Positions 1 to 7,799 of a DNA stretch of 64,000 bases are shown piece by piece. Both the position numbers and the translations under genes were made by a program. The stretch covers positions 9,585,001-9,649,000 of the forward strand of contig NZ_CP063373.1 in assembly GCF_015160855.1 (NCBI RefSeq), in the 5' to 3' direction. Source of the DNA: Streptomyces ferrugineus. Lineage in GTDB: Bacteria; Actinomycetota; Actinomycetes; Streptomycetales; Streptomycetaceae. Numbering within the stretch: the stretch's first letter is position 1; every line of letters begins with the position of its first letter. The notes beneath the pieces are model-generated. The model searched no databases. It saw only the letters and a list, made by a program, of their open reading frames with translations, and was not told the DNA's origin.

Positions 1-585
1 CCCCGCGACCGTCTCCAGGACGCGGCGCCATCCGTCCTTGCGGAACACGTCTCCCATGCGGGCGACGATCGCCGCGTACGCGAGCAGGGAGAGGAAACTC
101 AGGGCGACGTGAATGGCCGCCAGCAGCAGCGAGGAGGAAAGGGACGACCCGTCCGCCGGAATGAACTGCGGCAGCAGGGAGGTGTAGAAGACACCGACCT
201 TCGGGTTTCCCAGACTGGTCAGGGCGCCTTGGCGCCAGTCCCTTCCGGAGCGCGCGGGCGCCTCTTCCCGCCCGGCCTGACGGGCCGCGTCCGGTGTCCC
301 GGTCCGGCGTGCCGCCACGAGCGCCTGCACGCCCAGATACACCAGATAGGCGGCCCCGGCGGCTCTGAGCAGGTTGAACAGCGTCGGCGACGCGGCCAGG
401 GCGGTCGCGAGCCCGATGGACGACATCAGGGCCCAGGCGACCAGCCCCGCGCACACACCGACGGTGGTGCGGACCGCGCTCCTGAAGTCACCGCTCAGCG
501 TGTTGCGCACCACGACGAGCGTGTCGGCTCCAGGAATGATCACCAAGAGACCTGCGACTGCCACGTACCCTGAAATGTCAATCAA
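1..585 (-). CDS. LysE/RhtB-family exporter (3' end outside window)
   Basis: Translating the complement gives a small membrane protein with the LysE/RhtB pattern: an N-terminal helix ending in IIPGADTLVVVRN (the family has PGPD followed by hydrophobics), a second helix with GLVAWALMS, a helix with YLVYLGVQAL, a basic charged loop, then GNPKVGVFYTSLLPQF, which is the family GxxxxxxNPKxxxFF segment. These proteins export amino acids or small amines across the cytoplasmic membrane. I place the start at a TTG (MIDISGYVAVAG) because relatives begin MIDxxxY; an in-frame stop lies 10 codons upstream and no good ribosome binding site is visible. The C-terminal end lies before base 1. The gene is divergent from the formyltransferase operon, so it may export that product; this is inference. 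Confidence 0.85.
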   Translation of the reverse strand, partial: MIDISGYVAVAGLLVIIPGADTLVVVRNTLSGDFRSAVRTTVGVCAGLVAWALMSSIGLATALAASPTLFNLLRAAGAAYLVYLGVQALVAARRTGTPDAARQAGREEAPARSGRDWRQGALTSLGNPKVGVFYTSLLPQFIPADGSSLSSSLLLAAIHVALSFLSLLAYAAIVARMGDVFRKDGWRRVLETVAG

Positions 586-685
586 TGGGATCCACTGCCA
601 GGTAGGCCGAATTCAGCAGGCAGGCCGGGAGAGAAATCAGTCCCAACGAATGTCGGACGCCTGCCCACAACGCTCGAGAGAGAAC

Positions 686-760
686 ATGTCACGAATGAGC
701 GAGAACATTTTCGGTCTCCTGCTTTCTGGGATTGCCAGTTGGTACGGGATTTCCGGGTAA
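686..760 (+). CDS. Possible 24-residue hydrophobic micro-ORF
   Basis: An ATG preceded by GAGAGAG opens a 24-codon frame beginning MSRMSENIFGLLLSG and ending SWYGISG. It lies in the 371-base gap between the LysE start and the formyltransferase start, in DNA of visibly lower GC than the flanks. The peptide is hydrophobic with one Trp-Tyr pair. It could be a leader peptide for the operon that follows, a small membrane peptide or chance. There is no close modification enzyme of a known RiPP class. The rest of 586-956 shows nothing else I can support. Confidence 0.3.
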   Translation: MSRMSENIFGLLLSGIASWYGISG

Positions 761-956
761 TACAGGCTCGGTAGCCCGGTTTCGAGCATCACCTATCACC
801 GTTCAACAACTCCAGCCCCGCGGCCATCATCTCCCTGCAGTGCAGGGACATGAGCCGCATCTGCCGTGGACGGGTCGGCCGGCGGGCTCCCACAGTGGAG
901 CGAGCCATGTCACAACCGCCGCGAACGTCTTCGTGGCCCGAGACAACAGAGACGGA

Positions 957-1805
957 GTGCTCTTGTCCGCACCCACTCCGGCCGGCGCCGCCCTGACGCC
1001 CCTGGCCCGCCGTTCGGCGGCCGGGCCGCTGCGCATCGGCGTCCTGGTCTCCGCCACCGGCGCCAACCTCACCACGCTGCTGGACCTGCAACGGACACGG
1101 CCCGAGGAGTTCCGGGTCTGCCTCGTCGCCTCGCACGCGGAGCGGGTCAAGGCCCTGGACGTGGCACGGCAGGCCGGGGTCGAGGCGTGGCCGGGCGACT
1201 TCGACCGCGTCTGCGGAACGGCGTCGGCCGCCGTCGGCCGGGCGGGCCGCGAGGCCTACCGGGACCGGGCCCGGCGATGGCACGACGCGCTGGACGGACG
1301 GATCGCCGACTGGGAGCGGGACAACGGCGAGCTGGACCTGATCGTCCTCGCCTACCACCGCTGGATCGACGGCCGGCTGCTCGAACGCTACCGGGGACGC
1401 ATGATCAACCAGCACCCGGCCGATCTGTCGGTCCTTGACGAAGAGGGCCACCGGCGGTTCACGGGCAAGGACCCCGTCCGCCTCGCGATGGCGGCGGGCC
1501 GTGAGACGACCCGCACCTCCTGCTTCCTCGTGGACGGCACCCGGGACGGCGGCGCGATCCTCGCGATGGGGCCGGAGGTGCCCGTCGAGGGACGACGGCC
1601 CACCGCCGAGGACGCCCAGGCGCAGGAGATGAAGCAGAAGAGCCTCAGCGACCGGCCCTGTCTGCGGTGGTCGGTGGAGGCATTCGCGGCGGGGCGGCTC
1701 GCCCTGTCGGACCAGCGACACCGCGACAGCAGCCGGGTCGTGGTGGTGGACGGAGAGCCGACCGAGCTCGGCGGACGGCGACTGACCGGGGAGCCCCTGA
1801 CATGA
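957..1805 (+). CDS. PurN/Fmt-like formyltransferase family protein
   Basis: A Rossmann-type formyltransferase core is visible: IGVLVSATGANLTTLLDL near the N terminus corresponds to the PurN segment that binds the substrate phosphate, and MINQHPADLS followed about 40 residues later by DGTRDGGAIL gives the Asn, His and Asp of the formyl-transfer triad. The family transfers formyl from 10-formyltetrahydrofolate to an amine. About 282 residues is longer than PurN (about 200), with an insert of charged helices between strands. The substrate is unknown; this is not expected to be the housekeeping purN. The start is uncertain: GTG 957 is used, TTG 963 has GGAG five bases upstream, and GTG 933 is possible. 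Its stop overlaps the next gene by ATGA, so it is translationally coupled to the aminotransferase. Confidence 0.75.
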   Translation: MLLSAPTPAGAALTPLARRSAAGPLRIGVLVSATGANLTTLLDLQRTRPEEFRVCLVASHAERVKALDVARQAGVEAWPGDFDRVCGTASAAVGRAGREAYRDRARRWHDALDGRIADWERDNGELDLIVLAYHRWIDGRLLERYRGRMINQHPADLSVLDEEGHRRFTGKDPVRLAMAAGRETTRTSCFLVDGTRDGGAILAMGPEVPVEGRRPTAEDAQAQEMKQKSLSDRPCLRWSVEAFAAGRLALSDQRHRDSSRVVVVDGEPTELGGRRLTGEPLT

Positions 1806-3118
1806 CCGACCTCGCCGACGAGCGAATCCCTTCCTTCGCCGGGGCGGGCAACCTGGTCTACCGCGAACCGGACGTCCCCCGGTTCGTCTCCGGCTCGGGC
1901 AGCTGGCTGACCGCGCACGACGGGCGCCGGTACCTCGACGCGGAGGCCGCCAACGGCACCGTCGCCTTCGGCTACGACGCCACCCTGCTTCAGGAGGCGA
2001 TGCGGCGCTGCGAACAGCTGCCCGCCCTGCCCTCCTTCGCCGAGTCGGAGCTGCGGCTCAAGGTGCTCTCCCGGCTGGAACCGCTCGTGTCCGACGTGCT
2101 GGGCACGCCCGGCCGGGTGGAGCTGGACCTCGGCGGAGCACAGGCCATGGAGACGGCCCTGCGCATCGCCTTCGCCGCGAACGGCCCGGGCACGATCGTC
2201 GTCTTCGAGGGCGCCTTCCACGGCCGCTCCGGCGTGACCAGCATGCTCAGTTCCAGCCCGCGCTACCGGGAGTTGCTCGCCGCGTGGGGGCTGGAGGTGG
2301 TCCGGCTCCCGAGCCCGGACTCGCAGCGGTGCCCGCACGCCGTGGCGGGAGCCGGCTGCGGGCCGGGCTGCCGTGCGGCCGTCACCCGGTGGGGATCCGA
2401 GCTGAGCGGCGTCGGGGGACGAGACTTCGGCCGGAAGGTGTCGGCGTTCGTCTTCGAGTCCGTCCAGAACGTGGGCGGCATGGTGGAACCCGACCACGAA
2501 CTGCTGCGCGCCGCCGTGGATCACGCCCGGGAGCAGGGGGCGGTGGTCATCGCGGACGAGATCTTCACCGGCATGCACCGGGTGGGGCCGCGCTGGGGGT
2601 TCCAGCGCTCCGGGGTGACCCCGGACATCGTCGTCACCAGCAAGGGCCTGGCCAACGGCGGTGCGGCGCTGAGCATGGTGTGGTCCCGCGAGCCGCTCGG
2701 CAGCCCCGAGCGGTACCGGCCCGGCAGCCACTCCTCCACGTACATCGGCATCCCGAGCGCCCTCGCCGTCGTGGACACGGTGCTGGACCGCTGGGAGCGG
2801 TGGAGCACGGTCGACAAGGACGTCCTGCGGCTGGAGGAGGCCATGCGCGACCGGCTCACCGAGGTCGCCGCGCGACATCCGGACCTCGTACGGGACGTGG
2901 ACTCGATGGGCGGCACCGCGCGCATCGTCCTCACCGGACCGCACGCCGGCCGGATGCGGCAGCTGTTCCGGTCCGGGCACCCGGACGCCGGTGTCCTCGT
3001 CGCGACGACCGGTATGGCGCCGGACGTCATCAACGTGCACCCCCCGCTCGTCATCGGGGAACGCGAACTGGACTTCTTCGCGGAGGCCTTCGAGACGGCG
3101 CTGAACGGCATCGCCTGA
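1802..3118 (+). CDS. Class III (glutamate-1-semialdehyde-type) PLP aminotransferase
   Basis: A 438-residue fold-type I PLP enzyme. Visible landmarks are GRRYLDAEAANGTVAFGY near the N terminus, a substrate/PLP segment FEGAFHGRSG, VVIADEIFTG with the Asp that contacts the PLP ring nitrogen, and VVTSKGLANGG with the Schiff-base lysine. The fold and motifs are those of ornithine, 4-aminobutyrate and glutamate-1-semialdehyde aminotransferases or aminomutases. An insert around residues 165-205 carries a His/Cys cluster (CPHAVAGAGCGPGC), which is unusual for the family and could bind a metal. It starts with ATG inside the stop of the formyltransferase and ends in TGATG with the next gene, so the three genes form one operon. 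The natural substrate cannot be read from sequence. Confidence 0.85.
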   Translation: MTDLADERIPSFAGAGNLVYREPDVPRFVSGSGSWLTAHDGRRYLDAEAANGTVAFGYDATLLQEAMRRCEQLPALPSFAESELRLKVLSRLEPLVSDVLGTPGRVELDLGGAQAMETALRIAFAANGPGTIVVFEGAFHGRSGVTSMLSSSPRYRELLAAWGLEVVRLPSPDSQRCPHAVAGAGCGPGCRAAVTRWGSELSGVGGRDFGRKVSAFVFESVQNVGGMVEPDHELLRAAVDHAREQGAVVIADEIFTGMHRVGPRWGFQRSGVTPDIVVTSKGLANGGAALSMVWSREPLGSPERYRPGSHSSTYIGIPSALAVVDTVLDRWERWSTVDKDVLRLEEAMRDRLTEVAARHPDLVRDVDSMGGTARIVLTGPHAGRMRQLFRSGHPDAGVLVATTGMAPDVINVHPPLVIGERELDFFAEAFETALNGIA

Positions 3119-4281
3119 TGGGGGTGGAGACGGAGCGGAAGTTCCTCGTCGGCCGCGGCTGGCGCGAGACGGTGGTGCGGACCCGGGAGGTCCGCCAGGG
3201 GTACATGTCCGCCGAACCCGAGCGCGCGGTGCGGGTGCGGATCACCGACGGCGCCGAGGCGGTCCTCACCGTCAAGGGCCCCCGCGACGGAGCGCGCAGG
3301 GCCGAGTTCGAGTACCCGGTGCCGCTGGCGGACGCCGAGGAGATCCTCGCGCGGCTGTGTCCGCAGCCGCTGGTGCAGAAGAAGCGGCACTATCTGGGCG
3401 GGCGCTTCGACGGCTGGACCGTGGACGAGTTCTACGGCTCCAACGCCGGTCTGGTGCTGGCGGAGCTGGATGCCGAGGACGCGGCGGACGTGGTCGACCT
3501 GCCCGAGTGGGTCACCGAGGAGGTCACCACCGACCCGCGGTACGACAACGCCTCCCTGCACGGCCGTCCGTACCCCACCTGGGCGGCGGGGACGGCACCC
3601 GCGCCGCGACCGCTGCGGGACCCCGCCGACGCGGATCTGGTGATCTTCGACAACGACGGCGTGCTCGTCGACTCCGAGCCGATCGCCAACCGCGTGCTGG
3701 CGGCGCTGCTCACGGAGGCCGGGTTCCCCACCTCGTACGAGGACAGCGTGCGCCGCTACATGGGCGGCACCCTGGACCGCGTCCGGGCCATGCTCAGGGC
3801 CGAGACCGGGCGGGAGCTGCCGACGGGGTTCACCGCACACTACCGGGCCCGGCTGATCGAGGCCTTCGAGCGGGACCTGCGTCCGGTCGCCGGCATGGCG
3901 GAGGTCCTGCGGGCCCTGACCCGGCGCGGCACCCCGTTCTGCGTCGCGTCGAGTTCGCCCCGGGACCGGCTCGCCCTCGGCCTGCGCGTCACAGGGCTGG
4001 CGTCGTTCTTCGAGGGCCGGGTGTACTGCGCGGACGACGTCACCCGGGGCAAGCCGGCGCCGGATCTCTTCCTGCACGCGGCGGTCCGGATGGGAGTCGA
4101 CCGCGCCCACGCGGTGGTGGTCGAGGACAGCGTGCCCGGAGTCGACGCCGCGATGGCCGCGGGCATGACCAGCATCGGCTACGCGGCCCTGACCCCGGCC
4201 GACCGCCTGTCCGCCGCGACCCGCGTGGTGCGGGACACCGCGGGCTTGGCGGTGGAGTTGGGGCTGACGATTCCCGGGTGA
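3118..4281 (+). CDS. CYTH domain fused to HAD-family phosphatase
   Basis: A 387-residue fusion. Residues 1 to about 155 form a CYTH (triphosphate tunnel) domain with the signature ExExK seen as ETERKFLV, then alternating charged beta strands (AVRVRITD, AVLTVKGP, AEFEYPV, QKKRHYL, WTVDEFYG, LVLAELD). Residues about 172-387 form a HAD hydrolase of the phosphoglycolate phosphatase/beta-phosphoglucomutase type: LVIFDNDGVLVDSEP (nucleophile Asp), CVASSSPRDRL (Ser), GKPAPDLFL (Lys) and VVVEDSVPGVDAA (acidic pair). CYTH proteins hydrolyse or transfer triphosphates; HAD proteins remove phosphate. The fusion suggests stepwise dephosphorylation of one metabolite, but that is inference. The start overlaps the aminotransferase stop (TGATG). 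It is the last gene before a strong hairpin. Confidence 0.85.
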   Translation: MGVETERKFLVGRGWRETVVRTREVRQGYMSAEPERAVRVRITDGAEAVLTVKGPRDGARRAEFEYPVPLADAEEILARLCPQPLVQKKRHYLGGRFDGWTVDEFYGSNAGLVLAELDAEDAADVVDLPEWVTEEVTTDPRYDNASLHGRPYPTWAAGTAPAPRPLRDPADADLVIFDNDGVLVDSEPIANRVLAALLTEAGFPTSYEDSVRRYMGGTLDRVRAMLRAETGRELPTGFTAHYRARLIEAFERDLRPVAGMAEVLRALTRRGTPFCVASSSPRDRLALGLRVTGLASFFEGRVYCADDVTRGKPAPDLFLHAAVRMGVDRAHAVVVEDSVPGVDAAMAAGMTSIGYAALTPADRLSAATRVVRDTAGLAVELGLTIPG

Positions 4282-4313
4282 GGATCCCGACTCGGCCCGG
4301 GGACGGCCGCGCG

Positions 4314-4349
4314 AAAGAACCCAGGTCAAAGCCTTGACCTGGGTTCTTT
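4314..4349. terminator. Strong bidirectional hairpin terminator
   Basis: A perfect 16-base inverted repeat (arms 4314-4329 and 4334-4349, loop AGCC) with A-rich and T-rich outer edges. It follows the formyltransferase operon on the plus strand. On the minus strand it sits just beyond the tRNA-Thr remnant, so it was probably the original terminator of that tRNA gene. Confidence 0.85.
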
Positions 4350-4353
4350 ATGG

Positions 4354-4395
4354 AGCCGCCTTCGGGATTCGAACCCGAGACCTGCGCATGACGAG
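4354..4395 (-). other. attL-like copy of the 3' half of tRNA-Thr
   Basis: These 42 bases match 10412-10453 of the intact tRNA-Thr gene with two mismatches (CCTGCGCATGACGAG against CCTACGCATTACGAG). The match runs from the 3' end of the tRNA through the T arm to the anticodon loop and stops there. This is the extent typical of attachment sites used by tRNA-targeting tyrosine integrases. The 5' half of a tRNA is absent beyond 4395, so this is not a functional tRNA. Confidence 0.8.
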
Positions 4396-4546
4396 GCCGG
4401 TAGGAGTTGCGCACCCCCGCCCTCTAGCGGAGCGGCTTCCGGCCAGGGGCTGAATGAACCTTGACAGAACCCGAAGAGCGGCGAACGACAGGTGTCTAGC
4501 CTGGCCAAGCGCCAGACCGACGTCCGACTCCTGGAAAGGTGACCCG

Positions 4547-5188
4547 TTGGATTCCATCACCGTCATCCCCGGCGACGGCATCGGTCCCGAGGTCGTCGAA
4601 TGCGCGCTTCAAGTCGTGGACACGCTGGGCATCGGGCTGTCCGTCGATGTCCTCGACCACGTCGGCGCGGACAGGTACCGCCGCGACGGCGTGGCGCTGA
4701 GCGAGGCCGACCTGGCCCGCGTGTCCGCGAGTTCCGCCGTCCTGCTGGGGGCCATCGGACAGCCCGACCTGGAGGACACCGAATATGTGCGCGGTGTTCT
4801 GCTGCCTCTGCGGCACAGCTTCGACCTGTACGCCAACTGCCGACCGGTCCGGCTGTGGCACGACCGGCTCAGCCCGCTGAGGGACCCTGAGCGCCGCATG
4901 CTCGACTGCGTGATCGTCCGTGAGAACACCGAGGGGCTCTACAGCGGCATCGGCGGGAACCTCCGTACGTCCACGCCCCAGGAGGTGGCCATCGACGCCG
5001 ACGTCAACACCTGGCACGGCGTCGCCCGGATCATGGACTTCGCGTTCTCCACGGCCCGCCACGAGGTGTGCCTCGTGGACAAGGCCAACGCGGTCCGGGC
5101 AGGCGGACGGCTGTGGCAGGAGTGCTGGCGCAGGACCGCTGAGCGCCCCCGAGGCCAGGCCTCGGGGCACCCGTATGTGGATCACTGA
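4547..5188 (+). pseudogene. Truncated isocitrate/isopropylmalate dehydrogenase family gene
   Basis: The N-terminal 195 residues are clearly of the beta-decarboxylating dehydrogenase family: ITVIPGDGIGPEVV at the start, LLGAIGQPD, LRHSFDLYANCRPVR, DCVIVRENTEGLYSG with the conserved substrate loop, and VCLVDKANAVRAGGRLW, where the family has HKANV and the catalytic lysine. After that segment the family normally continues for about 150 more residues with the catalytic Asp residues and NAD-binding region; here the frame ends after an unrelated 17-residue tail. Translation probably starts at TTG 4547, which has GGAAAGGTGA eight bases upstream. The protein is therefore truncated and very likely inactive. 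The 3' end overlaps the convergent MFS gene by 7 bases, so the break may be the deletion point that joined them. Confidence 0.8.
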
Positions 5189-6774
5189 CTCCGTCGGCCG
5201 GGGCCGTCCCCGGTCACCGTGGCCTCGCGTGCCTGGGCGGGCGAGGCCGGCCGCTCCGCGGCCCGCGGCCGGGCCGACCGCTGCCTGAACCCCGTCCAGG
5301 CGAGCACTGCCGCCACGGCGGTGCAGGCCGCGGCGATCCCGACGGCCAGCTGGTAGCCGTGCAGGAAGGCATCGACGGCGGGCCGGCGCAACGATGACCC
5401 GAGCTCCTGCACCACCGTGTACACGCGTCCGCCGCCCACGTGGTGTGACTGCGCGAGGGCCGCGGCACGGCGCGTGCCGTCCAGTTCGGACACCTTGTCC
5501 CGCCAGGCCGAGACGGTCGCGTTGACGCCCACGGTGCCGAGCACCGCGAGGCACACCGAGGAGCCGATCTGCCGTGACGCGTTCAGGACGCCGGAAGCGG
5601 CGCCGGAGACGCCGGGGGGCACGTCGCGCATCGCCACATGGGTCACCGCGGGCACGAACGTGCCGAATCCTCCGCCGTACAGCACGTACCCGAGGGCACT
5701 GACCGCGAAGGAGGTGGTCCCCGCCGCACCGAGCAGGAGCACGCCGACCGCGGCCACCAGGATCCCCCAGGTCGCCACCGCCGAGGCCCGGAACCGGGAG
5801 TCGAGCCGCCCGCCGAACTGCGCCATGGTCAGGAACGGGATGTTCATGAACAGCCACGACAGCCCCGTGCGCAGAACCGACCAGCCCGCCACGTTCTGGA
5901 AGTACAGGGTGACCCAGAACAGCGCGCCGCTCATCCCGCCGTAAGCGAGCATGTAGATGCCCGAGGCACTCACGAAGCTCCGTGCCCGCAGCAGCGCCGG
6001 CGGCAGCATGGCGTGCGGGGCACGGCGCTCCCACCAGAAGAACGCGAGCAGCAGGGCCGCCCCGGCCGCCAGGGGCACGGCCACGAGGGGCGCACCCCAG
6101 GGGCGGTCGGACGACTCGACGAACCCGAACGTGAGGCAGACCAGCCCCAGCGAGCTGAGCGACATCCCCGCTACGTCGAGCCTGCGCGCCTGCGGATTGC
6201 GCGACTCCCGGACCGCCACGACCGTGCACACGATGCCCAGGGCGGCGAAGGGCAGGTTGATCCAGAACACGGACGGCCAGCCGAAGAAGGTGAGCAGGAT
6301 GCCCCCGCCGACGGGACCGGCGCCGAACCCGGTGCCGCCGATGGCCGCCCAGGCCCCGATCGCGCCGGCCCGCCGCTCCTGCGGATAGGTCTCCGTGAGG
6401 ATCGACAGTCCCAGGGCGAGCATCGCCGCGCCGCCGACGCCCTGCACGGCGCGGAAGGCGACGAGCGAGGCCGCGTTCCACGCGACGGCGCAGGCGATCA
6501 CACCGATCACGAAGACGACCATCCCGCTCAGGAAGACCCGCCTTCGGCCGTACCGGTCACCGAGCGCCCCGCTGGCCGGGATGATCGCGGCCAGGCTCAG
6601 CGAATAGGCGCTGATCACCCACTCCAGCTCGGCCGCGCTCATGTGCAGTTCGCTCTGCATCGAGGGCAGCGCCACGTTCACGATGGTCAGGTCGAGCGAG
6701 GTCATGAACGTCGCCATGCACATCGCGAACAAGGTCAGACGCCGACGCCAGGATTCGGTGAGAGAGCTCTTCAT
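5182..6774 (-). CDS. MFS multidrug exporter, DHA2 (14-helix) type
   Basis: A 530-residue major facilitator with about 14 hydrophobic helices. It begins with a helix containing ATFMTSLDLTIVNVALPSM, the DHA2 family motif (LDxTIVNVALP), followed by GALGDRYGRRRVFLSG (motif A) and FRAVQGVGGAAMLALGLSIL (motif B). These proteins export drugs and antibiotics by proton antiport at the cytoplasmic membrane. The long basic tail (residues about 495-530) is predicted to be cytoplasmic and disordered. It is divergent from the ECF sigma factor, with 131 bases between starts, so the pair may share regulation. Within the island it could have been the self-resistance exporter of a lost metabolite cluster; that is inference. 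Confidence 0.9.
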   Translation of the reverse strand: MKSSLTESWRRRLTLFAMCMATFMTSLDLTIVNVALPSMQSELHMSAAELEWVISAYSLSLAAIIPASGALGDRYGRRRVFLSGMVVFVIGVIACAVAWNAASLVAFRAVQGVGGAAMLALGLSILTETYPQERRAGAIGAWAAIGGTGFGAGPVGGGILLTFFGWPSVFWINLPFAALGIVCTVVAVRESRNPQARRLDVAGMSLSSLGLVCLTFGFVESSDRPWGAPLVAVPLAAGAALLLAFFWWERRAPHAMLPPALLRARSFVSASGIYMLAYGGMSGALFWVTLYFQNVAGWSVLRTGLSWLFMNIPFLTMAQFGGRLDSRFRASAVATWGILVAAVGVLLLGAAGTTSFAVSALGYVLYGGGFGTFVPAVTHVAMRDVPPGVSGAASGVLNASRQIGSSVCLAVLGTVGVNATVSAWRDKVSELDGTRRAAALAQSHHVGGGRVYTVVQELGSSLRRPAVDAFLHGYQLAVGIAAACTAVAAVLAWTGFRQRSARPRAAERPASPAQAREATVTGDGPGRRSQ

Positions 6775-6905
6775 GTCACCTCCTCCCCGAGGTACGTGTG
6801 ATATGCAATGAAAAAGTGATCATTCGTGCTCCTAGTCGGGTCCGCACTCGTGGGGTCGGCTAGCCGCCCACTAGTGATGACCCGTGGCAACCGAGGAGTG
6901 TGACT

Positions 6906-7793
6906 GTGCAGGAACACGATCGGCTGGCGGAGCGGTTCGAACACTTACGGCCGCATCTGAGGACCGTCGCCTACCGGATGCTCGGCTCGCACGCCGAGGC
7001 GGAGGACGCTGTTCAGGACACCTGGATCAGACTCAGCCGCAGCGACGCGGACGAGGTGGAGAACCTCCCCGCCTGGCTGACCACCGTGGTCAGCAGGGTC
7101 TGCCTGAACGTCCTCCGGTCACGCGCCGCACGCCCGGAAGATCCGGTCGGCGTGCACCTGCCGGATCCCGTCGTCGGACGCGAACCGTCCCACGGCCCCG
7201 AGGACGAGGCGGTGCTGAGCGACTCGGTCAGCCTCGCGCTGCTGATCGTGCTGGACACACTCGCCCCCGCCGAGCGGGTGGCCTTCGTGCTGCACGACAT
7301 GTTCCATCTGACCTTCGACGAGATCGCGGCCGTCGTCGGGCGTACGACGGTGGCGACCCGCCAGCTGGCCAGCCGAGCGCGCCGCCGGGTGCAGGGCGCC
7401 CACGAGACGGACTCCGGCGGCGACCACTCGACTCGGCGTGTGCTGGTCGACGCCTTCCTCGCCGCGGCGCGAGGCGGCGATCTCGACGGGCTGGTGGCCG
7501 TGCTGGACCCGGATGTCGAACTCCGCGCGGACGGCGGACCCGCGCTCGTCTCCGCCTCGGCCGTGCTCCACGGCGCCGGCCCTGTGGCGGAGCGGGCCGC
7601 GCTGTTCCGCCAGCCCGGTGTGACGGTGACCCCCGTCCTCGTCAACGGCGCCCCCGGCGTCCTCGTCGACCGGGACGGCGTCCCGGTGTCCGTCATGGGC
7701 TTCGCCGTACGGCGGGACCGGATCTCGCAGATCCAGATCCTGCTGGACCCGGGGCGCCTGGCCGCGATCGACTTCGGCGCCTTCAAGACGTAG
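6906..7793 (+). CDS. ECF sigma factor with C-terminal SnoaL-like domain (ECF41/SigJ type), TTA codon
   Basis: A 295-residue extracytoplasmic-function sigma factor. Region 2 is at residues about 10-75 (HLRTVAYRMLGSHAEAEDAVQDTWIRL) and region 4 at about 110-165 (LAPAERVAFVLHDMFHLTFDEIAAVVGRT plus TVATRQLASRARRRV). Residues about 180-295 form the SnoaL-like extension (VDAFLAAARGGDLDGLVAVLDPDVELRADGG) that identifies ECF41 proteins, where the extension controls activity in cis. GTG 6906 has GAGGAG seven bases upstream; GTG 6900 is too close to it. Leu14 is encoded by TTA (6945-6947), the rare codon read by the bldA tRNA, so expression may be developmentally delayed. ECF41 genes usually sit beside a COE-type oxidoreductase/epimerase gene; none is here, only the divergent MFS exporter. 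Confidence 0.9.
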   Translation: MQEHDRLAERFEHLRPHLRTVAYRMLGSHAEAEDAVQDTWIRLSRSDADEVENLPAWLTTVVSRVCLNVLRSRAARPEDPVGVHLPDPVVGREPSHGPEDEAVLSDSVSLALLIVLDTLAPAERVAFVLHDMFHLTFDEIAAVVGRTTVATRQLASRARRRVQGAHETDSGGDHSTRRVLVDAFLAAARGGDLDGLVAVLDPDVELRADGGPALVSASAVLHGAGPVAERAALFRQPGVTVTPVLVNGAPGVLVDRDGVPVSVMGFAVRRDRISQIQILLDPGRLAAIDFGAFKT

Positions 7794-7799
7794 GCCGGA

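Noticed and set aside
4354..4440. A second complete tRNA at the left att site
   Set aside because: Only the 3' half from the anticodon loop is present; the bases beyond 4395 do not supply a matching D arm or 5' acceptor strand.
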